Source of the DNA: Lysinibacillus fusiformis
GTDB taxonomy: Bacteria > Bacillota > Bacilli > Bacillales_A > Planococcaceae
Length of the DNA: 64,000 bases
Assembly (NCBI RefSeq): GCF_007362955.1
Contig: NZ_CP041696.1
Coordinates: 620,001-684,000 of the forward strand
Reading direction: 5' to 3'
Of this stretch, positions 31,528 to 41,934 are shown piece by piece; position 1 is the first letter of the stretch; every line of letters starts with the position of its first letter. The position numbers were made by a program, and so were the translations under genes. Under the pieces are notes generated by a model. It was not told where the DNA came from. It made no database searches and worked only from the letters and a program-made list of their open reading frames with translations.

Positions 31528-32121
31528 TTACTTTATAAGATTTGGCAATGTTTCCTTTAGCTTACGAATTGCATTTCCACGGTGTGAAATGGCACCCTTT
31601 TCTTCTGCAGTTAACTCAGCCATCATGCGCTTTAAACTTGGTACGAAAAAGATTGGATCATAACCGAAGCCATTTGTACCACGTTTTTCTTGGGCAATTT
31701 CTCCTTCACATGTACCGAATACCGTTGTCGTCTCAAAATTCGGACCTGCAATGGCGATGCAACAGCAAAATCGTGCTGTACGTTTTCCATCTTCAACACC
31801 TTGTAAATTTGCCAGTAGCTTCACCATATTCGCCTCATCATCATGATCACCTGCATAACGTGCTGAATAAACCCCAGGCTCACCATTTAACGCATCCACT
31901 GCTAAGCCACTATCATCTGCAATGACAATTGTCCCTAGCGCATTTGCCAGTGCCTCTGCCTTTAACACGGCATTTTCTTCAAAAGTAATGCCAGTCTCTT
32001 CTATTTCCATGTCTGGTGCAACATCAAACATTGTTACCACTTCATAGCCAAGCGGTCCAAACAATGCTTCGAAATCTTTGGCTTTGCCTTTATTTTTTGT
32101 CGCAATTACAACCTGTGTCAT
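31528..32121 (-). CDS. rdgB: XTP/dITP pyrophosphatase (RdgB/Ham1 family)
   Basis: A 197-residue enzyme that hydrolyses dITP, XTP and ITP to the monophosphates and so prevents their incorporation in DNA and RNA. Motifs: VVIATKNKGKAKDFEALFGP at the N-terminus, TFEENAVLKAEALA, IADDSGLAVDALNGEPGVYS, and GTNGFGYDPIFFVP, with SHRGNAIRKL near the end. The full length is present. It starts one nt from the rph stop; this is ysnA in B. subtilis. Confidence 0.94.
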   Translation of the reverse strand: MTQVVIATKNKGKAKDFEALFGPLGYEVVTMFDVAPDMEIEETGITFEENAVLKAEALANALGTIVIADDSGLAVDALNGEPGVYSARYAGDHDDEANMVKLLANLQGVEDGKRTARFCCCIAIAGPNFETTTVFGTCEGEIAQEKRGTNGFGYDPIFFVPSLKRMMAELTAEEKGAISHRGNAIRKLKETLPNLIK

Positions 32122-32122
32122 C

Positions 32123-32872
32123 TTAGCAGTCTCCTCCCACTTTGGTAGCTAGTTCACCAAGAACTTCTTTTTGTAGTTCGATTAATTCTTGAATACCCTT
32201 TTCACCTAATGCGAGCAGTTCATTTAATTCCTCACGAGAAAATGTAGCTTCTTCGCCTGTTCCTTGTAATTCTACAAAACGACCTGCCCCTGTCATAATG
32301 ATATTCATATCTACAGCCGCAGCAACGTCCTCTACATAGTTTAAGTCTAAAACGGCGCCTTGTTCCGCTATTATTCCAACACTTGTAGCAGCTAGAAAAT
32401 CTGTGATTGGGAATTTTGCTAGTTGTTTTTCTTCAGCAAGTTTGCCAATCGCTTGTGTCATCGCTACAAATGCCCCTGTAATCGATGCCGTACGAGTCCC
32501 TCCGTCTGCTTGAATAACATCACAGTCAATCCATACTGTACGTTCACCAAGTGCCTCTAAATCAACGATAGCACGTAATGCACGACCAATTAGGCGTTGA
32601 ATTTCCATCGTACGCCCATTCACTTTGCCGCGAGACGATTCGCGCGGCGTTCGCTGCGCTGTGGCACGTGGTAACATGGAGTATTCCGCTGTAATCCAAC
32701 CTTTTCCTTGTCCACGTAAAAAACCTGGTACTTTATCTTCAACCGTTGCCGTACAAATCACTTTTGTATTTCCTACTTGGATTAATACGGAACCTTCAGG
32801 ATGCAATAAATACTCACTATCCATTTTTACAGGACGCATCGCATCCACAGTTCTTCCATCAAATCTTGTCAT
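32123..32872 (-). CDS. rph: Ribonuclease PH
   Basis: A 249-residue phosphorolytic exoribonuclease that trims the 3' ends of tRNA precursors using phosphate. Typical segments: the start [75 protein letters not shown] and [20 protein letters not shown] (active-site Asp region). First gene of the rph-rdgB-ysnB operon. In B. subtilis gerM lies upstream of rph; here a divergent hemolysin-III gene takes that place. Confidence 0.95.
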   Translation of the reverse strand: MTRFDGRTVDAMRPVKMDSEYLLHPEGSVLIQVGNTKVICTATVEDKVPGFLRGQGKGWITAEYSMLPRATAQRTPRESSRGKVNGRTMEIQRLIGRALRAIVDLEALGERTVWIDCDVIQADGGTRTASITGAFVAMTQAIGKLAEEKQLAKFPITDFLAATSVGIIAEQGAVLDLNYVEDVAAAVDMNIIMTGAGRFVELQGTGEEATFSREELNELLALGEKGIQELIELQKEVLGELATKVGGDC

Positions 32873-33049
32873 AATTATTCTTGCCTCCTAAAATCTTTCG
32901 CGCACTTATTTTATCATATTTTACAATGGTACGACGATTATCTCTTTACAATATATGATATTTATCATATAGATTGTATTACACTTTCATCTACAAACAA
33001 TGTAATCATTCTGTTATAGTAAGGCTACTATAGGAAGAGGTGATGGGTC

Positions 33050-34567
<1,518 letters not shown>

Positions 34568-34577
34568 ACTTTCCGCC

Positions 34578-35030
34578 TCAATCCTGTTTCATGTGTACAT
34601 GTAGTTTTTGTAAATAGCTCGATAATTGCCCGACTTCTTGTTCATTAAAACCTACAAGCATCTCCTGCAAATATTGCTGTCTTTTTTCGATAACTTCTTG
34701 TATAATACGTTCGCCCTTATCGAGAAGATGAACGACAACAACACGACGATCATTTTCGTCACGTACCCGCTTGACTAATTCATTTTTCTCCATTCGGTCC
34801 ACTAAATCTGTTGTCGTGCTAAATGCTAAGTATAAACGGTTTGACAAGTCGCCAATTGTAATATCACCAAGCTCTTCTAACCACTGTAATGCAACAAATT
34901 GTGGCGGCGTAATCGCATATTGTGAAACAATCTCTCTTCCCTTTTGCTTCACAATGGCCGCTATATAGCGTAATTCCTTTTCAACCGTTGCAACGGTTTC
35001 AGGTGAGTGCTTTGTTACTTCATCCGACAT
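34578..35030 (-). CDS. ysmB: MarR-family regulator (YsmB)
   Basis: A 150-residue winged-helix dimer protein. Helical N-terminus (VATVEKELRYIAAIVKQKGR), recognition region ITIGDLSNRLYLAFSTTTDL followed by VDRMEKNELVKRVRDENDRR (the wing with DxRR). This is the MarR plan, and the position between gerE and racE identifies it as ysmB. Target genes unknown; it may respond to small ligands. Confidence 0.88.
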   Translation of the reverse strand: MSDEVTKHSPETVATVEKELRYIAAIVKQKGREIVSQYAITPPQFVALQWLEELGDITIGDLSNRLYLAFSTTTDLVDRMEKNELVKRVRDENDRRVVVVHLLDKGERIIQEVIEKRQQYLQEMLVGFNEQEVGQLSSYLQKLHVHMKQD

Positions 35031-35104
35031 ATAACTATTTCACTCCTAAAAATACGTTGAATAGTTCTATTTTGTCGTTTTTTTCACAAAATAGCAAGTG
35101 TCCA

Positions 35105-35326
35105 TTAGTCTAATTTAAATTCTTCTAAGCGTAACAGCTCAATTAACGCCTGAGATCGATTCGTTACACCTAGCTTTTGAATTGTATTGGAAATATGATT
35201 TCGCACTGTTTTTTCACTAATACCAAGTTGCTCTGCAATATCCCTCGTTGTTTTTTCAGCTAATAAAAGCGCAAATATTTCACGTTCTCGGTTTGTTAAA
35301 AGAGAACGATGATGAGAGCCATTCAT
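35105..35326 (-). CDS. gerE: Late spore-coat transcription factor GerE
   Basis: A 73-residue LuxR-type helix-turn-helix protein with no receiver domain, the size expected for GerE. Landmarks: LLTNREREIFALLLAEKTTR, DIAEQLGISEKTVRNHISNT, IQKLGVTNRSQALIELLRL. It controls late mother-cell coat genes during sporulation, so it supports that the organism forms endospores. It lies between ysmB and ysmA as in B. subtilis and is read separately or with ysmB. Confidence 0.93.
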   Translation of the reverse strand: MNGSHHRSLLTNREREIFALLLAEKTTRDIAEQLGISEKTVRNHISNTIQKLGVTNRSQALIELLRLEEFKLD

Positions 35327-35519
35327 TTTCAGTCACACCCTCCTCCCCCGCACGTATTGTAACTTATGTTAAGGAACGAGTAGCGGTGACGGCTATTTTC
35401 ATGATTACCACGTGTTTCCACAAAAAATTCGGAAGTTGTTTCTATAAATTATTTAATTTTTATGTAATTGCCAACTTCATTTTCAAAATTGCTGCGTTAC
35501 TAAAACACTCAAGAAAAAA

Positions 35520-35978
35520 TCAAATGACGGCCAAGGAAGCTAAATGTGCCTTATCTTCCTCGGAGATTGGTACACTCTTTCCTGTTCGTGGATCCATTTG
35601 CACAACTGTACCACGCCCTGTAAAACAGACTTCATCCTTTTGGTTTTTAGCTAAATAATGAATATCCATCGATGAATTACCAACTTTCGCTACTTTGGTA
35701 AAAACACGAATCACATCATCAAAGTAAACTTGATTTACATAATCACATTGTAAATCAGCTACGATGGGGATGCCTTTCACATTTTCCCCTATTGCTGATG
35801 GCATGAGTACACCTAGATGTTTAAAATAATCGATTCGTGCTTGTTCAAAATATGTAAAGCTAACTGTATTGTTCATATGACCATACATATCCGTTTCAGA
35901 AAAACGCACACGCACCTCAATAAAAAATGAAAATTCCTTTGCCCACTCCCGAAATTCTCCAATATAACTTGCCTTCAT
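35520..35978 (-). CDS. ysmA: Acyl-CoA thioesterase (YsmA, hotdog fold)
   Basis: The start is ATG 35978 (MKASYIGEFREWAKEFSFFI), 6 nt after AAGGGGATG; an in-frame ATG at 36017 has no site. About 152 residues of the 4HBT family: VRFSETDMYGHMNNTVSFTYF (active-site Asp/His region), EQARIDYFKHLG, IPIVADLQCDYVNQVYFDD. It hydrolyses acyl-CoA or acyl-ACP thioesters, with substrate unknown. The position next to gerE and the sdh operon agrees with ysmA. Confidence 0.88.
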   Translation of the reverse strand: MKASYIGEFREWAKEFSFFIEVRVRFSETDMYGHMNNTVSFTYFEQARIDYFKHLGVLMPSAIGENVKGIPIVADLQCDYVNQVYFDDVIRVFTKVAKVGNSSMDIHYLAKNQKDEVCFTGRGTVVQMDPRTGKSVPISEEDKAHLASLAVI

Positions 35979-36017
35979 ATAGTTCATCCCCTTATTATTA
36001 ATCCGCCTCGACGTCAA

Positions 36018-36388
36018 TTGGCTAGTGTTGCGCTTTCACATTCGCTACAAATGAAAAACACATTTAGTTTTAGAGCGATCTTTACACTGTAGATCGGTTA
36101 TCGATCAGCGAGGTTTTTTCGATATGAATTTTTTTGACATGCCTTGTGAGTTTTAAGCGACTGTTTACATTAACAACACCACGACATCTGCGGAAAGCTA
36201 CTTCTCAAACAGCAGTTGAAAAGTCATGCTGATTGAAGTTTAATGAATACATATTCATTATATAGGAAGATACTTTATCAGCATAGAAAAATCTGATATT
36301 TCAGTGTTTTATTAAGTATTTCCCTTGTTTTATCCACTACTTTCTATAATAGAGCGAAACTTCAATTAGTGAGTGTTTTCTACATCCT
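36018..36388. other. Intergenic stretch, nothing clear
   Basis: About 370 bases between ysmA and a small frame downstream of sdhB. I see no gene. It has GTGTTGCGCTTTCACATTCG near 36026, similar to GC-richer intergenic pieces at 43300 and 49255. Confidence 0.4.
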
Positions 36389-36514
36389 TCACGGATTGTA
36401 CGTTGTACCAGTCTGGTTTTTATGGTCAGTTGATTGCTCACCTAGTGACTCGTTCTCATCTTGCACTTGAGTCTGGCGTCTTACTGACCGTTCATGCGAG
36501 TTAAAGGTATTCAT
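36389..36514 (-). CDS. Possible 41-aa hydrophilic peptide downstream of sdhB
   Basis: ATG 36514 lies 7 nt after GGGGAG; that site is the 3' arm of the sdh terminator hairpin. The frame reads MNTFNSHERSVRRQTQVQDE, then NESLGEQSTDHKNQTGTTYN and ends TGA at 36389. It is rich in Gln/Asn/Ser/Thr and charged residues, with no hydrophobic segment. If made, translation would depend on readthrough of the terminator or RNA unfolding. Family unknown; could be chance. Confidence 0.3.
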   Translation of the reverse strand: MNTFNSHERSVRRQTQVQDENESLGEQSTDHKNQTGTTYNP

Positions 36515-36549
36515 AAAAAAACTCCCCTACACAGATTGTGTAAAGGAGT
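36515..36549 (-). terminator. Terminator of the sdhCAB operon
   Basis: ACTCCCCTACACA and TGTGTAAAGGAGT pair over most positions; on the minus strand a T6-7 run follows (36515-36520). Confidence 0.8.
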
Positions 36550-36562
36550 ATAGCTTGTACAA

Positions 36563-37342
36563 TTAGTCAACAAAGTGGTCAGAACCGAAGAAGTTACGGA
36601 ACATTTGCACTGTAGTTGCACGGTTTAAAGATGCGATAGATGTTGTTAAAGGAATACCTTTAGGGCAAGCAGCTACACAGTTTTGTGAGTTACCACAGTT
36701 AGCAAGACCACCGTCACCCATGATTGCATTTAAACGCTCGTCTTTAATCATAGCACCAGTTGGGTGTGTATTGAAAAGACGTACTTGTGATAATGGTGCT
36801 GGTCCGATAAATGAAGCTTTCTCAGACACGTTTGGACATGCTTCCATACATACACCACAAGTCATACATTTAGATAATTCATAAGCCCATTGACGTTTAC
36901 CTTCTGGCATACGTGGACCTTCACCTAAATCATAAGTACCATCGATTGGCACCCATGCTTTTACTTTTTTAAGTGCGTTGAACATACGATCACGGTCAAC
37001 CTGTAAGTCACGAATAACTGGGAAAGTCTTCATTGGCTCAAGGCGAACTGGTTCAGTCAATTGATCAATCAGTGTTGAACAAGATTGACGTGGACGGCCG
37101 TTGATAACCATTGAACATGCACCACAAACTTCTTCAAGACAGTTCATATCCCACGCTACAGGCGTTGTTGATTCACCAGAAGCTGTAGTAGGATTTTTTT
37201 GAATTTCCATTAATACAGAAATAACGTTCATACCATGACGATAAGGAACTTCGAATTTCTGCCAGTAGCCATTGCCACCTTGTGTATCTTGACGTAAAAT
37301 TTCAACTTTTACCATTCTTCCAGTATTAGCTGCGATATCCAT
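36563..37342 (-). CDS. sdhB: Succinate dehydrogenase iron-sulfur subunit
   Basis: A 259-residue subunit passing electrons from FAD to menaquinone in complex II. Cluster ligands: NCLEEVCGACSMVINGRPRQ with a following Cys for the [2Fe-2S] centre (near residues 68-90), CMTCGVCMEACPN for [4Fe-4S], and NCVAACPKGIPL for the third centre. Normal length for Bacillus SdhB. Third gene of sdhC-sdhA-sdhB, 14 nt after sdhA, followed by a strong terminator. Confidence 0.96.
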   Translation of the reverse strand: MDIAANTGRMVKVEILRQDTQGGNGYWQKFEVPYRHGMNVISVLMEIQKNPTTASGESTTPVAWDMNCLEEVCGACSMVINGRPRQSCSTLIDQLTEPVRLEPMKTFPVIRDLQVDRDRMFNALKKVKAWVPIDGTYDLGEGPRMPEGKRQWAYELSKCMTCGVCMEACPNVSEKASFIGPAPLSQVRLFNTHPTGAMIKDERLNAIMGDGGLANCGNSQNCVAACPKGIPLTTSIASLNRATTVQMFRNFFGSDHFVD

Positions 37343-37356
37343 AATTCTTAGCCTCC

Positions 37357-39102
37357 TTAAGCAGAGTAGTCACGTTTACGTGGTGGGATTAATGAAACGT
37401 CAACTTCTTGGTACGTGATAATTGGCTCACCCGTAGCTGGGTCAAATTTTGCCATAGTCGTTTTTAAGAAGTTTTCATCATCACGTTCTTGGAAGTCTGG
37501 TTTGTAGTGCGCACCACGAGATTCATTACGTAGTAGGGCGCCTTTTGTCATTACTTTCGCTAGGTAAAGCATGTTTTTCAGCTGACGCGTAAAGTGAGCA
37601 CCTTGGTTACTCCATTTTTGCGTATCGTTGATGTTGATGTTTTCCCAACGTTTTAGAAGATCATCAAGTTTTTTCAATGTATCTTCAAGTTGGTCGTTGT
37701 AACGTACTACTGTCATAGTAGCTGTCATCATTTCACCAAGCTCTTTATGAAGCAAGTAAGCGTTTTCTGTGCCATTCATTTTCATGATAGCATCCCACTT
37801 AGCTTGTTCTTCTTTAACGCGTGCATCATATACTTCTTGTGGAATATCTTCAGCATGCTTTTTAAGATGTTTGACGTAATCTACAGCGTTTGGTCCAGCA
37901 ACCATACCACCATAAATAGCAGATAATAATGAGTTTGCACCAAGACGGTTTGCACCATGTTGAGAGTAATCACATTCACCTGCAGCAAATAAGCCAGGAA
38001 TTTCAGTCATTTGGTTGTAGTCAACCCATAATCCACCCATTGAGTAGTGAACTGCAGGGAAAATTTTCATTGGTAATTTACGTGGATCATCACCTACGAA
38101 TTTTTCGTAGATTTCAATAATACCACCAAGTTTAACATCTAATTCATGTGGATCTTTATGAGAAAGATCTAGGTATACCATGTTTTCGCCGTTGATACCA
38201 AGTTTTTGGTTTACACAAACGTCAAAAATTTCACGTGTTGCAATATCACGTGGTACTAAGTTACCGTATGCAGGGTATTTTTCTTCTAAGAAGTACCAAG
38301 GTTTACCGTCTTTGTAAGTCCAAATACGTCCACCTTCACCACGAGCAGATTCTGACATAAGACGGTTTTTATCGTCCCCAGGAATTGCTGTTGGGTGAAT
38401 TTGAATGAATTCGCCATTCGCGTATGAAGCACCTTGTTGGTAAACGATAGAAGCAGCAGAACCTGTATTGATAACAGAGTTCGTTGTTTTACCGAAGATA
38501 ATACCAGGGCCACCAGTCGCCATGATTACAGCATCTGCGCGGAATGATTTAATTTCTTCTGTACGCATATCTTGCGCAACGATACCACGACAAACGCCGT
38601 CAGGATCGACTATTGCACCAAGGAATTCCCAGTGCTCATATTTATTAACTAAACCAGCTACTTCGTGAGAACGAACTTGCTCGTCTAGTGCGTATAGTAA
38701 TTGCTGACCAGTTGTTGCACCAGAGAAGGCTGTACGGTGCATTAAAGTTCCACCGAAACGACGGAAGTCAAGTAAACCTTCTGGTGTACGGTTGAACATT
38801 ACACCCATACGGTCCATTAAGTGAATAATACCAGGGGCTGCATCACACATACCCTTAACTGGTGGTTGATTCGCTAAGAAGTCTCCACCGTATACTGTAT
38901 CGTCAAAGTGAATCCAAGGAGAATCCCCTTCACCTTTCGTATTAACCGCTCCATTAATCCCGCCTTGCGCACATACAGAGTGTGAGCGTTTTACAGGAAC
39001 TAATGAGAATAAATCAACTTCAGTACCAACTTCAGCTGCTTTAATCGTTGCCATCAGACCGGCTAGACCGCCGCCGACAACAATTATTTTGCTTTTCGCC
39101 AT
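37357..39102 (-). CDS. sdhA: Succinate dehydrogenase flavoprotein subunit
   Basis: A 581-residue subunit that oxidises succinate to fumarate in the TCA cycle. Landmarks: IIVVGGGLAGLMATIKAAEV (FAD-binding Rossmann loop), RSHSVCAQGGINGAVNTKGE (covalent-FAD region), FIQIHPTAIPGDDKNRLMSE with SARGEGGRIW (substrate pocket), and HYSMGGLWVDYNQMTEIPGL, GLFAAGECDYSQHGANRLGA. Length and order match B. subtilis. Starts after an AGGAG site, between sdhC and sdhB. Confidence 0.97.
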   Translation of the reverse strand: MAKSKIIVVGGGLAGLMATIKAAEVGTEVDLFSLVPVKRSHSVCAQGGINGAVNTKGEGDSPWIHFDDTVYGGDFLANQPPVKGMCDAAPGIIHLMDRMGVMFNRTPEGLLDFRRFGGTLMHRTAFSGATTGQQLLYALDEQVRSHEVAGLVNKYEHWEFLGAIVDPDGVCRGIVAQDMRTEEIKSFRADAVIMATGGPGIIFGKTTNSVINTGSAASIVYQQGASYANGEFIQIHPTAIPGDDKNRLMSESARGEGGRIWTYKDGKPWYFLEEKYPAYGNLVPRDIATREIFDVCVNQKLGINGENMVYLDLSHKDPHELDVKLGGIIEIYEKFVGDDPRKLPMKIFPAVHYSMGGLWVDYNQMTEIPGLFAAGECDYSQHGANRLGANSLLSAIYGGMVAGPNAVDYVKHLKKHAEDIPQEVYDARVKEEQAKWDAIMKMNGTENAYLLHKELGEMMTATMTVVRYNDQLEDTLKKLDDLLKRWENININDTQKWSNQGAHFTRQLKNMLYLAKVMTKGALLRNESRGAHYKPDFQERDDENFLKTTMAKFDPATGEPIITYQEVDVSLIPPRKRDYSA

Positions 39103-39166
39103 GATTATTTCTCACTCCTCTTAAAAAATTGCAATGATTGCATGTCCTCTTTTAGTTTTCACGTAC

Positions 39167-39781
39167 TTACACAAAAGCTAAAATTGCAGCCACACCCATA
39201 ACACTTAGAATTACGAAAATAATGTTTGTTACATAAGTAGCAATCTTTTGAGACTGAGGAGATTGTATAATACCCCAGCTTACTAAGAATGACCATAACC
39301 CATTTGCTAAGTGGAAAGTTGCTGATAAAATACCAACAATGTAGAATCCAAGCATGAACGGATTTGCAACAATTTTTGCCATCATGTCATATTCAACTTG
39401 CGTTCCAAGTGCTTTTTGAATACGTGTTTGGAAAATATGCCATGCAATGAAAATCACTAGGAATACACCAGTGAAGCGTTGTAATGAGAACATCCAGTTA
39501 CGGTATGTGCTAAAACGGCCTGTATTTGGTGTAGCTGTAAAAGCAATGAACACACCATAGAAAGCGTGGAACATTAATGGAATATAAATAATTACCCATT
39601 CCATTAGTAACAATAGAGAATGTGGAACTAATTCCATTTTCCCTGTTGCATCATTGTAAGCTTCTTCACCGCCAACAGCAGTGAAGTTCAATGACAAGTG
39701 GAACGCCAAAAACAATCCTACTGGAATGACACCAAGTAGAGAATGTAAGCGGCGCCATAAAAACTCTCGATCTTTCGACAA
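39167..39781 (-). CDS. sdhC: Succinate dehydrogenase cytochrome b558 subunit
   Basis: A 204-residue membrane anchor with five transmembrane helices that binds haem and menaquinone. The start MSKDREFLWRRLHSLLGVIP and AFHLSLNFTAVGGEEAYNDA, HAFYGVFIAFTATPNTGRFS and FLVIFIAWHIFQTRIQKALG carry the haem-axial histidines typical of Bacillus SdhC. First gene of the sdh operon, preceded by a palindrome at 39871-39898. Confidence 0.95.
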   Translation of the reverse strand: MSKDREFLWRRLHSLLGVIPVGLFLAFHLSLNFTAVGGEEAYNDATGKMELVPHSLLLLMEWVIIYIPLMFHAFYGVFIAFTATPNTGRFSTYRNWMFSLQRFTGVFLVIFIAWHIFQTRIQKALGTQVEYDMMAKIVANPFMLGFYIVGILSATFHLANGLWSFLVSWGIIQSPQSQKIATYVTNIIFVILSVMGVAAILAFV

Positions 39782-39870
39782 GACTGTTACCCCCCTTAGT
39801 ACTTAAAATAGCACAACAAAGAAGTCACCATTTTGTAAATGAAACTTCATTGACTGTGTATTTCATCATG

Positions 39871-39898
39871 GTACAATATTATGACATGTTTATTGTAC
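39871..39898. promoter_or_regulatory. Inverted repeat upstream of sdhC
   Basis: GTACAATA and TATTGTAC are exact inverted copies separated by 12 nt, about 90-120 nt upstream of the sdhC start. It may be a regulator site or part of the promoter region. No known binding motif is claimed. Confidence 0.4.
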
Positions 39899-40052
39899 TC
39901 TCAAGAGCTACGAGCGTCAAGGTAACTCGGAGTTTTTAATAGCCCTTATTAAAGTAGCAATCTAGTACATGATGCGTCATTTTTTCTCGAAAAATCTATC
40001 TTTACTTTAACACCCCTAAATTATAAGAAAATTCTAAGAAAGAAGGATATCA

Positions 40053-40487
40053 ATGTTAAATACTCCATCTCCTACAATCTCATCATTTGGATATGAAATA
40101 ATTCGCGATCATATTCTATCTTCCATCCTTGGTAAACATGAAGATGACGTGCTTTATTGGGCTGGAAAAGAGCTTGCTCGGAAGTTCCCATGCAAAAGTC
40201 AAGAAGAACTTATCGCATTTTTCGCAGATGCCTGCTGGGGTACTCTAGAACTTACGAAAGAATCGAAGGATGGACGTATCTTCCATTTAACAAATGAGCC
40301 CGACCTTTTACAACTTAAAAATCGGAGCTTTCGACTTGAAGCAGGATTTATTGCTGAGCAGATCCAGCAAGCAAAAGGCTATTTGACTGAGTGCTATGAT
40401 GAAAAACGCGAAAAGCATCTGCTCGTAATGTTTACCGTCAAGTGGGACGTGAAAGAGCGTATCATGAACACTATTCCGACAGAGTAA
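40053..40487 (+). CDS. yslB: DUF2507 protein YslB
   Basis: A 144-residue protein of a small Bacillus family (YslB). Landmarks are SSFGYEIIRDHILSSILGKH, VLYWAGKELARKFPCKSQEE and FFADACWGTLELTKE. It looks like a V4R-like ligand fold but the role is unknown. It reads divergently from sdhC, as in B. subtilis, with GAAGGA before the ATG. Confidence 0.87.
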   Translation: MLNTPSPTISSFGYEIIRDHILSSILGKHEDDVLYWAGKELARKFPCKSQEELIAFFADACWGTLELTKESKDGRIFHLTNEPDLLQLKNRSFRLEAGFIAEQIQQAKGYLTECYDEKREKHLLVMFTVKWDVKERIMNTIPTE

Positions 40488-40491
40488 TCGA

Positions 40492-40538
40492 AAAAGGATT
40501 GCCATTCCTTTAAATTGTGAATGGCAATCCTTTTTTAT
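40492..40538. terminator. Strong bidirectional terminator
   Basis: AAGGATTGCCATTC and GAATGGCAATCCTT are exact complements over 14 bp with an 11-nt loop and flanking A/T runs. Confidence 0.9.
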
Positions 40539-40539
40539 T

Positions 40540-41799
40540 TTATAATTGAGCCCGTCTTTCTTCTATTAGTACATAAATTAACGCAATAAATGCCTCTAAA
40601 ATATTTAGAGAATGTTGGATTGTCTTCTCTAGATTGGAAATTGATAGCTCATTCACTAAATTTTGTGCCGACTTATGCACGAGCGCATGAGGCTGTTCTA
40701 TTTTACAATATTCCGTCAATCGTTTATATTGTTCAAAATGCTTATAATACCACTGGCCGAATGCACATTGATGATGTGTTTTTATCGTTGTATTCTTACC
40801 TGCTTGTTGAATAGTATGACGAAGGAAGTTGGCATGATCCATCAGCCTTGCTGCCAGCTGACTGACTACGGTTAGCTCCCTTGGTTTTCGGATTGTCGGG
40901 GCAATTGCCCTAAGCATTTCTTGTACTTGACGTTGAATGATCTCAGAGAAATCACTTGTATATGATAATTCAGTAGTTATTACCGCTAATCGATCTACGG
41001 CTACCATATTTTCTTCAGATGCTACGGTTATTTGATGAATACCCTGTGCTGCTTCCTCAATATTTTTACTCGTCGAAGTCAAATTAGAAATATTCTCTTT
41101 CATGATACATAGGAAATCCTCGAAGTAGTTTTCGACTTGCGATATACTAGTCAACGTATTATAAATCTTTTCATCAATCACTTGACGAATTGTTGTCATT
41201 TCTTGAAGTGAATTCTTCGAGCTATTAGCTAGTTTCCCGACTTCCATTGCAACAACATTAAAGCCCTTCCCATGCTCACCTGCTCGTGCCGCTTCAATAG
41301 ATGCATTTAAAGATAGTAACTGAGTTTGGTCTGCAATACCCGTTACACTTTTACTAACATCGTTCATTTTATTCAATTCATTTTTCAAATCATCTGTCGT
41401 ATGGGTCCCCTCCACTAACAATCCTTGAATCATTTCACCTTTTGCAATGGACGATTCCATTTCTTTTACGAGCATTATGGAATGATGTTTTATTTCTTGA
41501 AAATTCGCATTCACATTTTGCTCAACAGCTAATATTTCCTCTATGTTAGAAGACAACTCTTCACTCATCGCTGAAATATCCACGACGCTAGTGGAGACAC
41601 CCTTTACTTTTAAAGCTGTTTGAAAGTTAATAAGTTCCATATGTGCAAGTACAAAATCTAAAATAGCATTTTTTACATCGACGACTTCTTGTTCAATTTC
41701 CAATTCTAAAATTCGTTTTTTCAATAATTGTATCTCTATATCGTTATATATTTCAATGTTGTCTTTTACAGGTTTTTGAAACAAACTAAATAATACCAT
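40540..41799 (-). CDS. Soluble methyl-accepting chemotaxis protein with CZB domain
   Basis: The start is ATG 41799 ([20 protein letters not shown]) 6 nt after AGGAGG; the longer frame to 41838 has no site. About 419 residues with no transmembrane helix. The signalling tip is clear ([20 protein letters not shown] followed by [18 protein letters not shown]) inside long coiled coils. The C-terminus has a zinc-binding CZB-like domain: [21 protein letters not shown] and [10 protein letters not shown], with His/Cys ligands. It is a cytoplasmic receptor sensing zinc or zinc-linked oxidants and passing the signal to CheA. Monocistronic. Confidence 0.88.
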   Translation of the reverse strand: MVLFSLFQKPVKDNIEIYNDIEIQLLKKRILELEIEQEVVDVKNAILDFVLAHMELINFQTALKVKGVSTSVVDISAMSEELSSNIEEILAVEQNVNANFQEIKHHSIMLVKEMESSIAKGEMIQGLLVEGTHTTDDLKNELNKMNDVSKSVTGIADQTQLLSLNASIEAARAGEHGKGFNVVAMEVGKLANSSKNSLQEMTTIRQVIDEKIYNTLTSISQVENYFEDFLCIMKENISNLTSTSKNIEEAAQGIHQITVASEENMVAVDRLAVITTELSYTSDFSEIIQRQVQEMLRAIAPTIRKPRELTVVSQLAARLMDHANFLRHTIQQAGKNTTIKTHHQCAFGQWYYKHFEQYKRLTEYCKIEQPHALVHKSAQNLVNELSISNLEKTIQHSLNILEAFIALIYVLIEERRAQL

Positions 41800-41899
41800 A
41801 CTATTCCTCCTTTTTTGGAAATACATGTTATCTAACAATTATTATATAACAATAAGATTCTTCAAAGTGTTAAATTGTTATAAACAAACAAATTAAAAA

Positions 41900-41927
41900 G
41901 GATGCGTCATCGATTCTCGACACATCC
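41900..41927 (-). terminator. Terminator of lysC
   Basis: GGATGTGTC and GACGCATCC arms (one wobble) with T5 following on the minus strand. Confidence 0.75.
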
Positions 41928-41934
41928 CTATTCT

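Noticed and set aside
37690..38668. Several frames antisense to sdhA
   Set aside because: Shadow frames of a strongly conserved enzyme gene.
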